The notes under the pieces were generated by a model, which was given only the letters and a program-made list of their open reading frames with translations, was not told the origin of the DNA and ran no database searches. The position numbers were made by a program, and so were the translations under genes. Shown piece by piece: positions 1 to 6,044 of a stretch of 7,362 nt of DNA; the first letter of the stretch is position 1; every line of letters starts with the position of its first letter. Origin of the DNA: Phycisphaera sp. (GTDB lineage Bacteria; Planctomycetota; Phycisphaerae; Phycisphaerales; Phycisphaeraceae); the NCBI GenBank assembly GCA_029287335.1, contig JARFRI010000058.1, forward strand, positions 1-7,362. The letters run 5' to 3'.

Positions 1-1
1 C

Positions 2-343
2 GACCTGGAACGCGAATTCCTCGAAGCGGCCAAAGTCGACAATGTCGATCGTGCCGTCGACCTGCTTAAGGAATTGGACAAGTACCTCACCGAAGAGGAA
101 GCGGCCCCGTTCCGTGAGACGGCCCGCGGCGTGATCGGCAAGCAGCGCGAGAACCTTGGCGTGCAATTCAAGATCGCGGTCCACGACAAAGAGTGGGTCC
201 GCTCCGTTTCGGTCGGCGAGCAGATCATCCGCGAGTTCCCCAATTCACGGATGGCCGACGAGGTGCGGGGCATGCTCGACCTGCTGCGCGAGCGTGCGGC
301 AGGACAACGAGCCGCACAGCCGCGTGATACCGCTGCGAGTTGA
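2..343 (+). CDS. C-terminal part of a helical TPR-like protein (5' end outside window)
   Basis: The frame is open from the left edge of the window to a TGA at 341-343, giving 113 visible residues; the true start lies upstream. The visible part is charged and predicted helical. It reads as paired amphipathic helices (for example VDRAVDLLKELDKYL, then WVRSVSVGEQIIREFPNSRMADEVRGML). The stretch ending in EFPNSRMADEV is typical of a tetratricopeptide-like repeat, where a helix pair ends in a 'FPNS..A.EV' turn. There is no catalytic motif, signal peptide or membrane segment in this part. The last 15 residues are a low-complexity Ala/Arg/Gln tail. The alpha/beta hydrolase gene starts five bases after the stop, so the two are probably one transcript. 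TPR-like is an inference from helix pattern only, and the function is unknown. Confidence 0.75.
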   Translation, partial: DLEREFLEAAKVDNVDRAVDLLKELDKYLTEEEAAPFRETARGVIGKQRENLGVQFKIAVHDKEWVRSVSVGEQIIREFPNSRMADEVRGMLDLLRERAAGQRAAQPRDTAAS

Positions 344-348
344 TCCGT

Positions 349-1206
349 ATGAGCGACACCCGCGTCACCGACTGGACAATCCCCGGCAGCGACGGCCAGC
401 CCATCTACGGCAACACGCATTGGCCGACCGAGCAGGCCAGGGGCGCCTTGATCTGCTGTCATGGATTTAAGGGATATAAGGACTACGGCTTCTTGCCGAT
501 GCTGTGCGAACAAGCCGCCTTGCAAGGCTTGGTCGCGATGCGATTCAACTTCTCGCACAGCGGGATGACCAACAATACCGAAACCTTCGAGCGCCCCGAC
601 CTTTTTGAAAAGGATCGCTGGGGCAGGCAGATTGAGGACTTGCAATACGTCTTCGAGAATGACAAGCGCATTGCTACATTGCCGCGTGTCGTCTTCGGCC
701 ACAGCAGGGGCGGCGTCACCGGCACCCTCTTCGCGGGGCGAATCAAGCCACCCTCACTAGTCGGCATGATCAACGCGGCGGCACCGGACTACGCGTGCAA
801 AATGGATGACTTGGTCAGAGATCAAATCCGAGCCGAGGGACGACTGCTTTCCCCGTCGGGACGCACGGGGCAAAAACTTTACGTCGGCTTAGACTGGCTC
901 GAAGAAATCGAACGCGACCCGGATTTGTTTGACCCCATCCTCGCTGCCACAAAAGTCGATTGCCCGATGCTGATCCTGCACGGCGATCAAGATGAAACCG
1001 TCCCGCTGGACTGCGCCCACAACCTTCACCAATCCGCGACGCCCAACAGCGAAAAGGCCATCATCGAAGGCGCCAATCATGTCTTCAACTGCCCAAACCC
1101 CATGCCCGTCGACACGCCGACAGATCAATGCACACCACAAACCCGCGAACTGATCCAACGCAGTGTTGACTTCGCGTTGAGCTACTGCAAAAAAGCACGC
1201 GATTGA
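349..1206 (+). CDS. alpha/beta hydrolase (serine hydrolase, dienelactone hydrolase/S9-like)
   Basis: This is a complete 285-residue protein with the alpha/beta hydrolase fold. Visible landmarks in order are: the oxyanion-strand motif CCHGFKGYKD (residues 36-45), the nucleophile elbow GHSRGG with Ser119, the acid strand ILHGDQDETVP with Asp215 as likely catalytic acid, and GANHVF with His244 as catalytic His. The spacing and order of the Ser-Asp-His triad are normal for the family. A cap-like region lies at about residues 146-200. No signal peptide or membrane segment is seen, so a cytoplasmic esterase, thioesterase or peptidase-like hydrolase is expected; the substrate cannot be told. ATG at 349 is chosen as start. 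A TTG at 340 in the same frame would overlap the previous stop and add three residues. No clear Shine-Dalgarno is present, so translation may depend on the preceding gene. It converges on the minus-strand cluster, with 23 bases between stops. Confidence 0.9.
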   Translation: MSDTRVTDWTIPGSDGQPIYGNTHWPTEQARGALICCHGFKGYKDYGFLPMLCEQAALQGLVAMRFNFSHSGMTNNTETFERPDLFEKDRWGRQIEDLQYVFENDKRIATLPRVVFGHSRGGVTGTLFAGRIKPPSLVGMINAAAPDYACKMDDLVRDQIRAEGRLLSPSGRTGQKLYVGLDWLEEIERDPDLFDPILAATKVDCPMLILHGDQDETVPLDCAHNLHQSATPNSEKAIIEGANHVFNCPNPMPVDTPTDQCTPQTRELIQRSVDFALSYCKKARD

Positions 1207-1229
1207 CACGGCATCATTGGCCCAGATGC

Positions 1230-1775
1230 TTACGGCAAACAGATCCGCGCGGTAGCGCACTTGTCATAGACCCGCTTGTTGAGTTCCTCATAACCCTTGT
1301 CAGTGGGCTTGTACCAGCGATCATCGTCTACCGAACGATACATGTAGCCTTCCCCAAACATCGCCATCTCGTCGTTGATATCGGGATCGATCTGTTCCAG
1401 CCAACCAATAAACATGCCATTGGCCTTGAGGTCTTCCAATGTCATGCCGTCTTTGATTTGACCTTTCGGGCATTCCTCGCAGCCAAACACGCTCGCAAGG
1501 AAGACATCGGTCGTTCCTTCAAGCGGGGACTGGGGCAGCGCGGGGTACGTGTGCTCGACGATACGGATCGATTGATCCGCTGTATCGAAGTAAACAAGTT
1601 CGACTTCGTTTGAATAGGAACCTGGCCCACCGCCGAACAACTGACACATCACCAGTCCAAGGCAAAAGACAATCAGTACGAGCAAACCGACGATCACCAT
1701 CGACTGGTTTTCTTCGAGTTTTTGTCGCAGTTCGAGGTCGTCGTACCAGTCACGTAAATCCTGAAGACTCATCAT
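1230..1775 (-). CDS. single-TM anchored protein, paralogue of the gene at 3257-3775
   Basis: It encodes 181 residues. A short charged cytoplasmic N-terminus (LRQKLEENQ, residues 16-24) leads into one membrane helix (about 25-47), then GGGP (48-51), then an exported domain of about 130 residues. That domain has a VYFD strand (61-64), RIVEH (71-75), a Cys-x-x-Cys pair (Cys99, Cys102), FIGWLE (122-127), RSVDDDRW (147-154), and two late cysteines (Cys173, Cys179). Nearly every one of these blocks recurs in the gene at 3257-3775, so the two are duplicates. The function is unknown. My unverified recollection is that planctomycete genomes carry many proteins of this 'Y-x-D ... C-x-x-C ... FIGxLE' style. 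The start is ATG 1775 or the adjacent ATG 1772; GGAG at 1781-1784 fits both. A further upstream TTG start at 1829 lacks such support. It follows the lipoprotein gene after 93 bases. Confidence 0.85.
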   Translation of the reverse strand: MMSLQDLRDWYDDLELRQKLEENQSMVIVGLLVLIVFCLGLVMCQLFGGGPGSYSNEVELVYFDTADQSIRIVEHTYPALPQSPLEGTTDVFLASVFGCEECPKGQIKDGMTLEDLKANGMFIGWLEQIDPDINDEMAMFGEGYMYRSVDDDRWYKPTDKGYEELNKRVYDKCATARICLP

Positions 1776-1780
1776 TTGGG

Positions 1781-1784
1781 CTCC
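1781..1784 (-). promoter_or_regulatory. ribosome binding site (GGAG) of the gene at 1230-1775
   Basis: On the minus strand GGAG lies five bases before ATG 1775 and eight before ATG 1772. It supports a start in this pair rather than the in-frame TTG 54 bases further upstream, and it agrees with the N-terminus of the paralogue. Confidence 0.6.
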
Positions 1785-1868
1785 GTTGGTGTGTGAAACA
1801 CCATGAAGAAAAAGTGGGCACCCTAGCAATTGATCGGGCGAAGCAACAACAAGATAACGAAGATCAAC

Positions 1869-3260
1869 TCAACGCGTCACGCAGCCCATGTCAATGATGA
1901 TCCCGCCGGGCAACGCGACATCCAGATTCAGGGTATTCCGATCTAAGTAGGTGAAGACAATCGCATTGACATGATGCGACTCGACGAAATCCAAGTCGCC
2001 CTTGCCCGGCCCGGCCCAGGCGGCATTGTCAAAACGCTGAGTATGAAAATGGACATGTGCAAGCCCCATGTAGACCGCTTCGAGGCAAGGTGTCGAAGCG
2101 ATGTAGGCCTGGTCATGCCGACGCATCAGCGGGGTAAAGGGCTTGAGAACAAGTTTGCCCTGCTCGCCCCAGACCAGCGCCCCGCCGAACTCGGTGGTCG
2201 TATCTAACCGGTCGGCCTCGGCCTGCTCGAAAGCAACCGCGCGGAAAACCGGATCGTCCATCGCATCAAGCAACTGCTCCAGCACGATCAGGTCCGCAAC
2301 ACCCAATGCCTCGGCGTGATCCGCCAAGCGATCAGGGCGCAGCTTCACCACGATGTCATCATCCGCCCCATCCCCACGAGTGGCGTGCCGACGCCCAACC
2401 AAGCGATGTTCGATATGCGTGAGCCAACGCTGACGCATCCAATCAGCACGTTGTGGATCGCGGTGCTCAAGTGCCGGGAGGTGACGCAGCGCGAGCGTTG
2501 CCGGGCCGTCATCGAGGTGCGATTGACGCCAACGCGCCCAAGCCTGCCACTGTGGATCGGCATGGGCCACGGACAGCCGCATCATCTGCGCGATGGCCAG
2601 GCGATCGCTGGGCAAGACATCGACTGCGGGCGCAACTCGCTTGAGTGCCGAGACAAGCAAGTGTTGGCCTTGTTCCGGCACCTCCGCAATCAGATGACGC
2701 AGCCGCTCATGCGATTCAGTGCGGACCAGAACCGACCAAGCTGCGATCTGCGTCGCAGGCTCGTCCTCTTCCATTCCCGCAAATACGATTATTTCTAACA
2801 AATGATCGGCAGGCTTACCCGTGATCGATTCGATCGCGGCGCGCTCGGGTCGATCATCATCCGTAACGAGCTTTGACGGCATCGCCCATGACCGCACCAG
2901 CCAGGGTAGCGCATCAGCCGAACGGCTCGCCGCGGCCTTCTCTGAGAGCAGCCGAATCATCGGCCAATCATCGATCTGCCTCGTCAACGCCGCGCAGTCG
3001 GCCCAGAATCCTCTCGCATCCTTCTCAAGCATGCGCTCGATAGCGGCCTGACGGTCGCCCATCGGCTGACGGGAATACGTCACCCAACGCATTGGGTACG
3101 TTTCGTTTGGCTCGGCCGCATTCCGCGATGGCCTGGACCCACTCGGCTCGGCATGACACGCAAGCAAGCCAAAAAAGACGACGCATGAGACTGCGATGGA
3201 GCCCGAAAAACGTAAGCCGAACCATGGCATGCGGCGCGTACTGCCGCATCCCACACTCAT
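1869..3260 (-). CDS. putative lipoprotein with helical body and possible JAMM/JAB-like C-terminal domain
   Basis: It encodes 463 residues from ATG 3260, which overlaps the TGA of the preceding gene (ATGA) and suggests coupled translation. An in-frame ATG at 3230 is the alternative. Basic residues (Arg9, Arg10, Arg17) and a hydrophobic stretch (18-34) end in LLAC, with Cys35 as likely lipidated residue; signal peptidase I cleavage after CHA is possible instead. Residues 60-340 are helix-rich, HEAT-like in appearance, and unrecognised. The last 110 residues resemble a JAMM/JAB metalloprotease fold by eye: EFGG (Glu357) on a strand, then LAHVHFHT (His402, 404, 406), then GPGKGD (Asp422), then NAIVFTYLD and a final GGIIIDMG strand. 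The usual Ser before the Asp is Gly419, and the His-to-Asp loop is longer than standard. The lipoprotein call is good; the metalloprotease call is inference. Confidence 0.85.
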   Translation of the reverse strand: MSVGCGSTRRMPWFGLRFSGSIAVSCVVFFGLLACHAEPSGSRPSRNAAEPNETYPMRWVTYSRQPMGDRQAAIERMLEKDARGFWADCAALTRQIDDWPMIRLLSEKAAASRSADALPWLVRSWAMPSKLVTDDDRPERAAIESITGKPADHLLEIIVFAGMEEDEPATQIAAWSVLVRTESHERLRHLIAEVPEQGQHLLVSALKRVAPAVDVLPSDRLAIAQMMRLSVAHADPQWQAWARWRQSHLDDGPATLALRHLPALEHRDPQRADWMRQRWLTHIEHRLVGRRHATRGDGADDDIVVKLRPDRLADHAEALGVADLIVLEQLLDAMDDPVFRAVAFEQAEADRLDTTTEFGGALVWGEQGKLVLKPFTPLMRRHDQAYIASTPCLEAVYMGLAHVHFHTQRFDNAAWAGPGKGDLDFVESHHVNAIVFTYLDRNTLNLDVALPGGIIIDMGCVTR

Positions 3261-3775
3261 TTTGCGACGTACTGTGCGGCATCCTCGCATCGGTTTAGCG
3301 GGCTCTCGAGTATCGCAAGGACGGCAGGCGTTTCGCCCTTCTGCCACGCGGGGTTATCAAGCGTTCGAAACTGCATCGGCCGAGTGATATATTCGTCGGC
3401 TTGGGTGCTGCGGTCTTCCTTTTCAAGCCAAGCGATAAAGAATCCGGCATCCTCTAATTCCTGCAACGTCATGCCGTCCGTCAATGACACGCCACCATCC
3501 CCACCACAGTACCAGACCGACGCGATAAAAACGTTCTCCGTTCCCGACATCGGCGAAGCTGGCGGTCCGGCACTTGTATCGTGCTCGACCAGCTTGATCG
3601 TCTGCTGATCCAGATCGTAATAAACCACCGTGGCCTGCGTGGCGATTGCTGGTGGGCCTCCGCCGGCGAGTTGCACGACCAGAAGGGTCACACTCGCCAA
3701 GATCAGCACCGCCGCACCGATCACCACAGCAGCTTGATTGTCTTCCAGTTTTTCTCGCAGAGAATCCATACCCAT
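3257..3775 (-). CDS. single-TM anchored protein, paralogue of the gene at 1230-1775
   Basis: It encodes 172 residues. The layout matches the paralogue: LREKLEDNQ (residues 6-14), one membrane helix (about 15-37), GGGPP (38-42), then an exported domain with VVYYD (50-54), IKLVEH (60-65), VFIASVWYC (82-90), DGMTLQELEDAGFFIAWLE (100-118), RTLDNPAW (137-144) and a late cysteine (Cys163). It differs in lacking the second cysteine of the C-x-x-C pair: only Cys90 and Cys163 remain outside the membrane. The start is fixed by a strong Shine-Dalgarno, AAGGAG, six bases before ATG 3775. The stop overlaps the start of the lipoprotein gene, so the two are very likely co-translated and made in linked amounts. 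No catalytic motif is visible. Topology is inferred as N-terminus inside and domain outside the cytoplasm. The function is unknown. Confidence 0.88.
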   Translation of the reverse strand: MGMDSLREKLEDNQAAVVIGAAVLILASVTLLVVQLAGGGPPAIATQATVVYYDLDQQTIKLVEHDTSAGPPASPMSGTENVFIASVWYCGGDGGVSLTDGMTLQELEDAGFFIAWLEKEDRSTQADEYITRPMQFRTLDNPAWQKGETPAVLAILESPLNRCEDAAQYVAK

Positions 3776-3781
3776 GTGGTA

Positions 3782-3787
3782 CTCCTT
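3782..3787 (-). promoter_or_regulatory. ribosome binding site (AAGGAG) of the gene at 3257-3775
   Basis: AAGGAG sits six bases before ATG 3775 and decides this start over an in-frame TTG at 3790, which would include the site itself in the coding region. Confidence 0.8.
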
Positions 3788-3832
3788 CAAATGTGCAGCA
3801 ACGCAAAAACGATAAACGTCGCTGCAAGTCTC

Positions 3833-3861
3833 ATTTTATGAGTGGACGCCTGACAAAACAA
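3833..3861 (-). promoter_or_regulatory. candidate sigma-70-type promoter for the three-gene envelope unit
   Basis: Reading the minus strand, TTGTTT (3861-3856) is followed by exactly 17 bases and TAAAAT (3838-3833), which matches five of six bases of the -10 consensus. Transcription would begin near 3826, leaving about 50 bases before ATG 3775 including the Shine-Dalgarno. The -35 box abuts the sppA stop codon (3869-3867). If active, it would let the paralogue-lipoprotein-paralogue genes be expressed without sppA. The -35 box is only a half match, so this remains a prediction. Confidence 0.4.
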
Positions 3862-3866
3862 CGGCT

Positions 3867-5024
3867 TTACCGAATGCGCATCCGGTACTCGAGTTTCACT
3901 GCGGTGGCATCATCGACGAGTTCGCGGAGGTCATCGCCGGTGATGTCGGACAGGTTCGCGCCCTGCTTACCAGAGAGCAGAGAACTCAGCATGCCGGGGA
4001 TGGGCTGGCGGATGATCGTCACGCCGGGCACGCCGGAAAGCTTGGCTTCTCCTGCGGCATAGGTGATCGCGTCGCCGAGGTAGCCGATCTCATCGACGAG
4101 CTTGGCGTCCTTGGCTTCCTGGCCGATGAAGATCGCGCCGGTGGCCGCTTGTTTGAGTTGCTCGGTCGTGATGCTCGCGTCGGCGGCCTGTCGGCCCGTC
4201 TCGACGACATTGAAGAACGTCTCGTACGCACCATCAACAAGGTTCTCAAGCACCGCGACCGCTGCCTTGCCATCCTCGGTGAGGTTGCCTTGCTCGTCGT
4301 ACCACTCGATGAACAGATTGTTGGCATCGTCTTTGTTCGGCGACTTGTTCGCGATGACCATGTTCATCTCGACGCCAAGCTTCTCGACCAAGCCGCCCAT
4401 CGCTGGGATCTGTGCCAGCACACCGATGCTGCCGGTAATGCCGGTTCGTTCGCAGAAGATGTAGTCCGAGGGCGCCGCGATGTAGTAGCCCCCGCTTGCC
4501 GCGACCGAGCCGAAGCTCGCCACGACCGGCACATCAGGATGTGCAGCTCGGAAGCTCTGGATCGCGTGCCAGATCTGGTCGGACGCGGTCACGCCCCCGC
4601 CACCCGACTCGACGCGGAGGATCACCGCAGCGGGCGGCTCCTTCTCTAATTTGTAAAAGGCCTGGTGTGCGAACTCTGCAACCGAACTCTCGATCGTTCC
4701 TTTGATCTCAACCACGACGACCCGCTTGTCACTGGCAACGGTTTTGCCCTCTTCGTTGTAGGCCACTTCCTGCACGCCGCCGGCCAAGGCATCCGCGATG
4801 ATACGAATCGGCCCGGACAGATAGATATTCGCTGTCACCGACACGAGCAGCGCGACCGCCAACAGGTACATGATGATCTTCGCTGCACCTTTGCCCGAGC
4901 CGGGATGCTGCACATAGACCGCGGGGACGTAGCCCGGCGGCGGTGGCGGCGGGGTCGAGGTGCCGGTGGGGTCGATCGGCGGTCGCGGCGCGCCGGGTTG
5001 CGGATTGGTTTGATCGTCTGCCAT
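3867..5024 (-). CDS. sppA: signal peptide peptidase SppA (S49 family serine protease)
   Basis: It encodes 385 residues, the size of the short SppA type rather than the doubled E. coli form. SppA cuts remnant signal peptides and other peptides in the membrane with a Ser-Lys dyad, its active site outside the cytoplasm. Domains in order are: a Pro-rich cytoplasmic tail (about 8-38, with six consecutive prolines at 25-30), one membrane helix (about 50-69), and a ClpP-like S49 domain (about 100-345). Visible motifs are VVEIKGTI (104-111), the oxyanion region ILRVESGGGG (135-144), VAASGGYY with nucleophile Ser177, and TGSIGV (197-202). In NKSPNKDD the likely general base is Lys231 (Lys227 is the alternative). 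The start at ATG 5024 is supported by AGGAG seven bases upstream. An upstream in-frame start at 5075 has no such support. It is the first gene of the minus-strand cluster and is divergent from larC. Confidence 0.95.
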   Translation of the reverse strand: MADDQTNPQPGAPRPPIDPTGTSTPPPPPPGYVPAVYVQHPGSGKGAAKIIMYLLAVALLVSVTANIYLSGPIRIIADALAGGVQEVAYNEEGKTVASDKRVVVVEIKGTIESSVAEFAHQAFYKLEKEPPAAVILRVESGGGGVTASDQIWHAIQSFRAAHPDVPVVASFGSVAASGGYYIAAPSDYIFCERTGITGSIGVLAQIPAMGGLVEKLGVEMNMVIANKSPNKDDANNLFIEWYDEQGNLTEDGKAAVAVLENLVDGAYETFFNVVETGRQAADASITTEQLKQAATGAIFIGQEAKDAKLVDEIGYLGDAITYAAGEAKLSGVPGVTIIRQPIPGMLSSLLSGKQGANLSDITGDDLRELVDDATAVKLEYRMRIR

Positions 5025-5031
5025 AGGGGAA

Positions 5032-5036
5032 CTCCT
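5032..5036 (-). promoter_or_regulatory. ribosome binding site (AGGAG) of sppA
   Basis: AGGAG lies seven bases before ATG 5024 on the minus strand. It decides the start in favour of the MADDQ N-terminus over the in-frame start codon at 5075. Confidence 0.75.
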
Positions 5037-5101
5037 GCGTGGCCGGTGATGAGAGTCTATGCATGCTACGACCAAACGCGGTGCGGTGATCGCTCGGCCG
5101 G

Positions 5102-5130
5102 TGGTTTAGGCCAGTCTGCTGGGGTATGAT
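5102..5130 (+). promoter_or_regulatory. candidate larC promoter giving a near-leaderless transcript
   Basis: TATGAT at 5125-5130 matches five of six bases of the -10 consensus and ends only eight bases before the larC ATG at 5139. Transcription would therefore start at or within a base or two of the ATG. That fits the absence of any Shine-Dalgarno before larC. The matching -35 position (5102-5107, TGGTTT) is poor. The rest of the 114-base divergent region (5025-5138) holds an 8-base direct repeat, GGCCGGTG, at 5041-5048 and 5096-5103. I see no convincing promoter there for sppA. Confidence 0.35.
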
Positions 5131-5138
5131 CGGCACTT

Positions 5139-6044
5139 ATGGCCCACCACCTGCACATCGATCCGTTCAGTGGGATCGCCGGCGACATGTTCCTTGGCGC
5201 ATGTATCGACCTGGGCGTTGATTTAGACGCCATACGCTCCGCACTGGCAAAACTGCCCGTTGAACGGCCCTACGAGATCACGACGCGGCGTGTTCAGCGC
5301 CACGGCATCGGCGCAGTCGACTTGAAGGTGAGATTACTTGACGAACCCCAGTCCGCTGAAGCGGCACCCGCCGACGTGGTCGGGCATCACAAGCACGACC
5401 ATTCGCACGATCATCATCACGACCACGAGCATGACCATAGCCACTCGCACGAACACACACACGCCCATGATCATGGGCACCACCATCATCACCACACCGG
5501 CTATCGCGAGATCATGGCCATGGTCGATGAGCTTGACACGACCCAGCGCGGTCGCGAGCGGGCCAGGCGTGTGGTGACCAAGCTGGCGCAGGCCGAGGCA
5601 CGGGTCCACGCCAAGTCGCTCGATGACATCCACTTCCACGAAGTCGGCGCGGTCGACTCGATCGTCGACATGCTCGGCTCGGTCGCCGCGCTCGAATTAC
5701 TCGACGTTGAAACCGTGTCCTGCGGGCCCCTGCCGATCAGCCGGGGCTTTGTGAAATGCGACCACGGCATCATGCCCATCCCCGCACCCGCCACCGCCTA
5801 TCTTCTACAAGGCATGCCCACCGTCGGCGTGGACCGCACCGGCGAACTGGTCACCCCCACCGGTGCCGCCCTGATCGCGGGCATCTGCGACCACTACGGC
5901 CCCGCCCCGCCCATGACCCTCAAAGAAGTCGGCTACGGCGCAGGCGATCGGCAAAACCCCGACGTCCCCAACCTGCTCCGCCTCCTGCTCGGTGAAACCA
6001 ATAAGACCGGCGACCTCGGACCACTGACCCCGCAACAAAACTAG
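5139..6044 (+). CDS. larC: LarC-type nickel insertion protein, N-terminal domain only
   Basis: It encodes 301 residues. LarC inserts nickel into the pyridinium bis-thiocarboxylate mononucleotide to make the nickel-pincer cofactor of lactate racemase and related enzymes. Family landmarks are: HIDPFSGIAGDMFLGACIDLG (6-26), YEITTRRVQRHGIGAVDLKV (45-64), the His-rich loop (83-119), HFHEVGAVDSIVDMLG (165-180), the GPLPISRGFV segment (196-205), HGIMPIPAPATAYLLQG (209-225), ELVTPTGAALI (236-246) and GYGAGDRQNPDVPNLLRLLLG (265-285). Full LarC is about 400 residues. Here the protein stops 16 residues after LLLG, so the C-terminal domain, which binds CTP in characterised LarC, is missing. The family assignment is certain. 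Whether it still makes the cofactor or is a dedicated nickel-handling relative is open. No larA, larB or larE is in the window. It is first in a plus-strand operon. Confidence 0.93.
   Translation: MAHHLHIDPFSGIAGDMFLGACIDLGVDLDAIRSALAKLPVERPYEITTRRVQRHGIGAVDLKVRLLDEPQSAEAAPADVVGHHKHDHSHDHHHDHEHDHSHSHEHTHAHDHGHHHHHHTGYREIMAMVDELDTTQRGRERARRVVTKLAQAEARVHAKSLDDIHFHEVGAVDSIVDMLGSVAALELLDVETVSCGPLPISRGFVKCDHGIMPIPAPATAYLLQGMPTVGVDRTGELVTPTGAALIAGICDHYGPAPPMTLKEVGYGAGDRQNPDVPNLLRLLLGETNKTGDLGPLTPQQN
5385..5495 (+). other. histidine-rich metal-binding loop within larC
   Basis: Residues 83-119 of the LarC protein contain 23 histidines in 37 positions, mostly alternating with Asp, Glu or Ser and ending in six consecutive histidines (114-119). 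Such loops are known in LarC and in nickel chaperones such as HypB and SlyD, where they bind or store nickel. The codons mix CAT and CAC, so this is not a simple DNA slippage repeat, although length variation between strains would be unsurprising. Confidence 0.9.

Noticed and set aside
1207..1229. GCATC-nine bases-GATGC inverted repeat filling the gap between the two convergent genes, as a bidirectional terminator.
   Set aside because: The stem is only five pairs and no T-run follows on either strand. It may be chance, so no terminator is called.
1809..1825. GGGTGCCC followed by a short T-run on the minus strand, as a terminator after the lipoprotein gene.
   Set aside because: The two-base loop does not allow the GGG/CCC stem, so no stable hairpin forms.
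1820..1849. TTGTTG, 18 bases, TAGGGT with a TG before it on the minus strand, as a promoter for the gene at 1230-1775.
   Set aside because: Both boxes are half matches only. The gap is 93 bases, and read-through from the lipoprotein gene explains expression equally well.
2316..2798. 160-codon plus-strand open frame inside the lipoprotein gene.
   Set aside because: It has no start signal and a protein-like composition only by mirror of a GC-rich gene. The minus strand has a signal peptide, coupled start and coherent domains.
5041..5103. Direct repeat GGCCGGTG (5041-5048 and 5096-5103) in the divergent region, as a regulator binding pair.
   Set aside because: Eight GC-rich bases repeated once in a GC-rich genome are weak evidence, and the 55-base spacing fits no specific model.
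5463..5478. Perfect 16-base palindrome GCCCATGATCATGGGC inside larC, as an operator.
   Set aside because: It lies deep in the His-rich coding loop and follows from the codons for Ala-His-Asp-His-Gly. CAT/GAT codon runs make such palindromes likely by chance.
5334..5639. Long open frame antisense to larC rich in Val and Met.
   Set aside because: It is the reverse reading of the CAT/CAC histidine codons. Codon content and the clear LarC protein on the other strand show it is a shadow.
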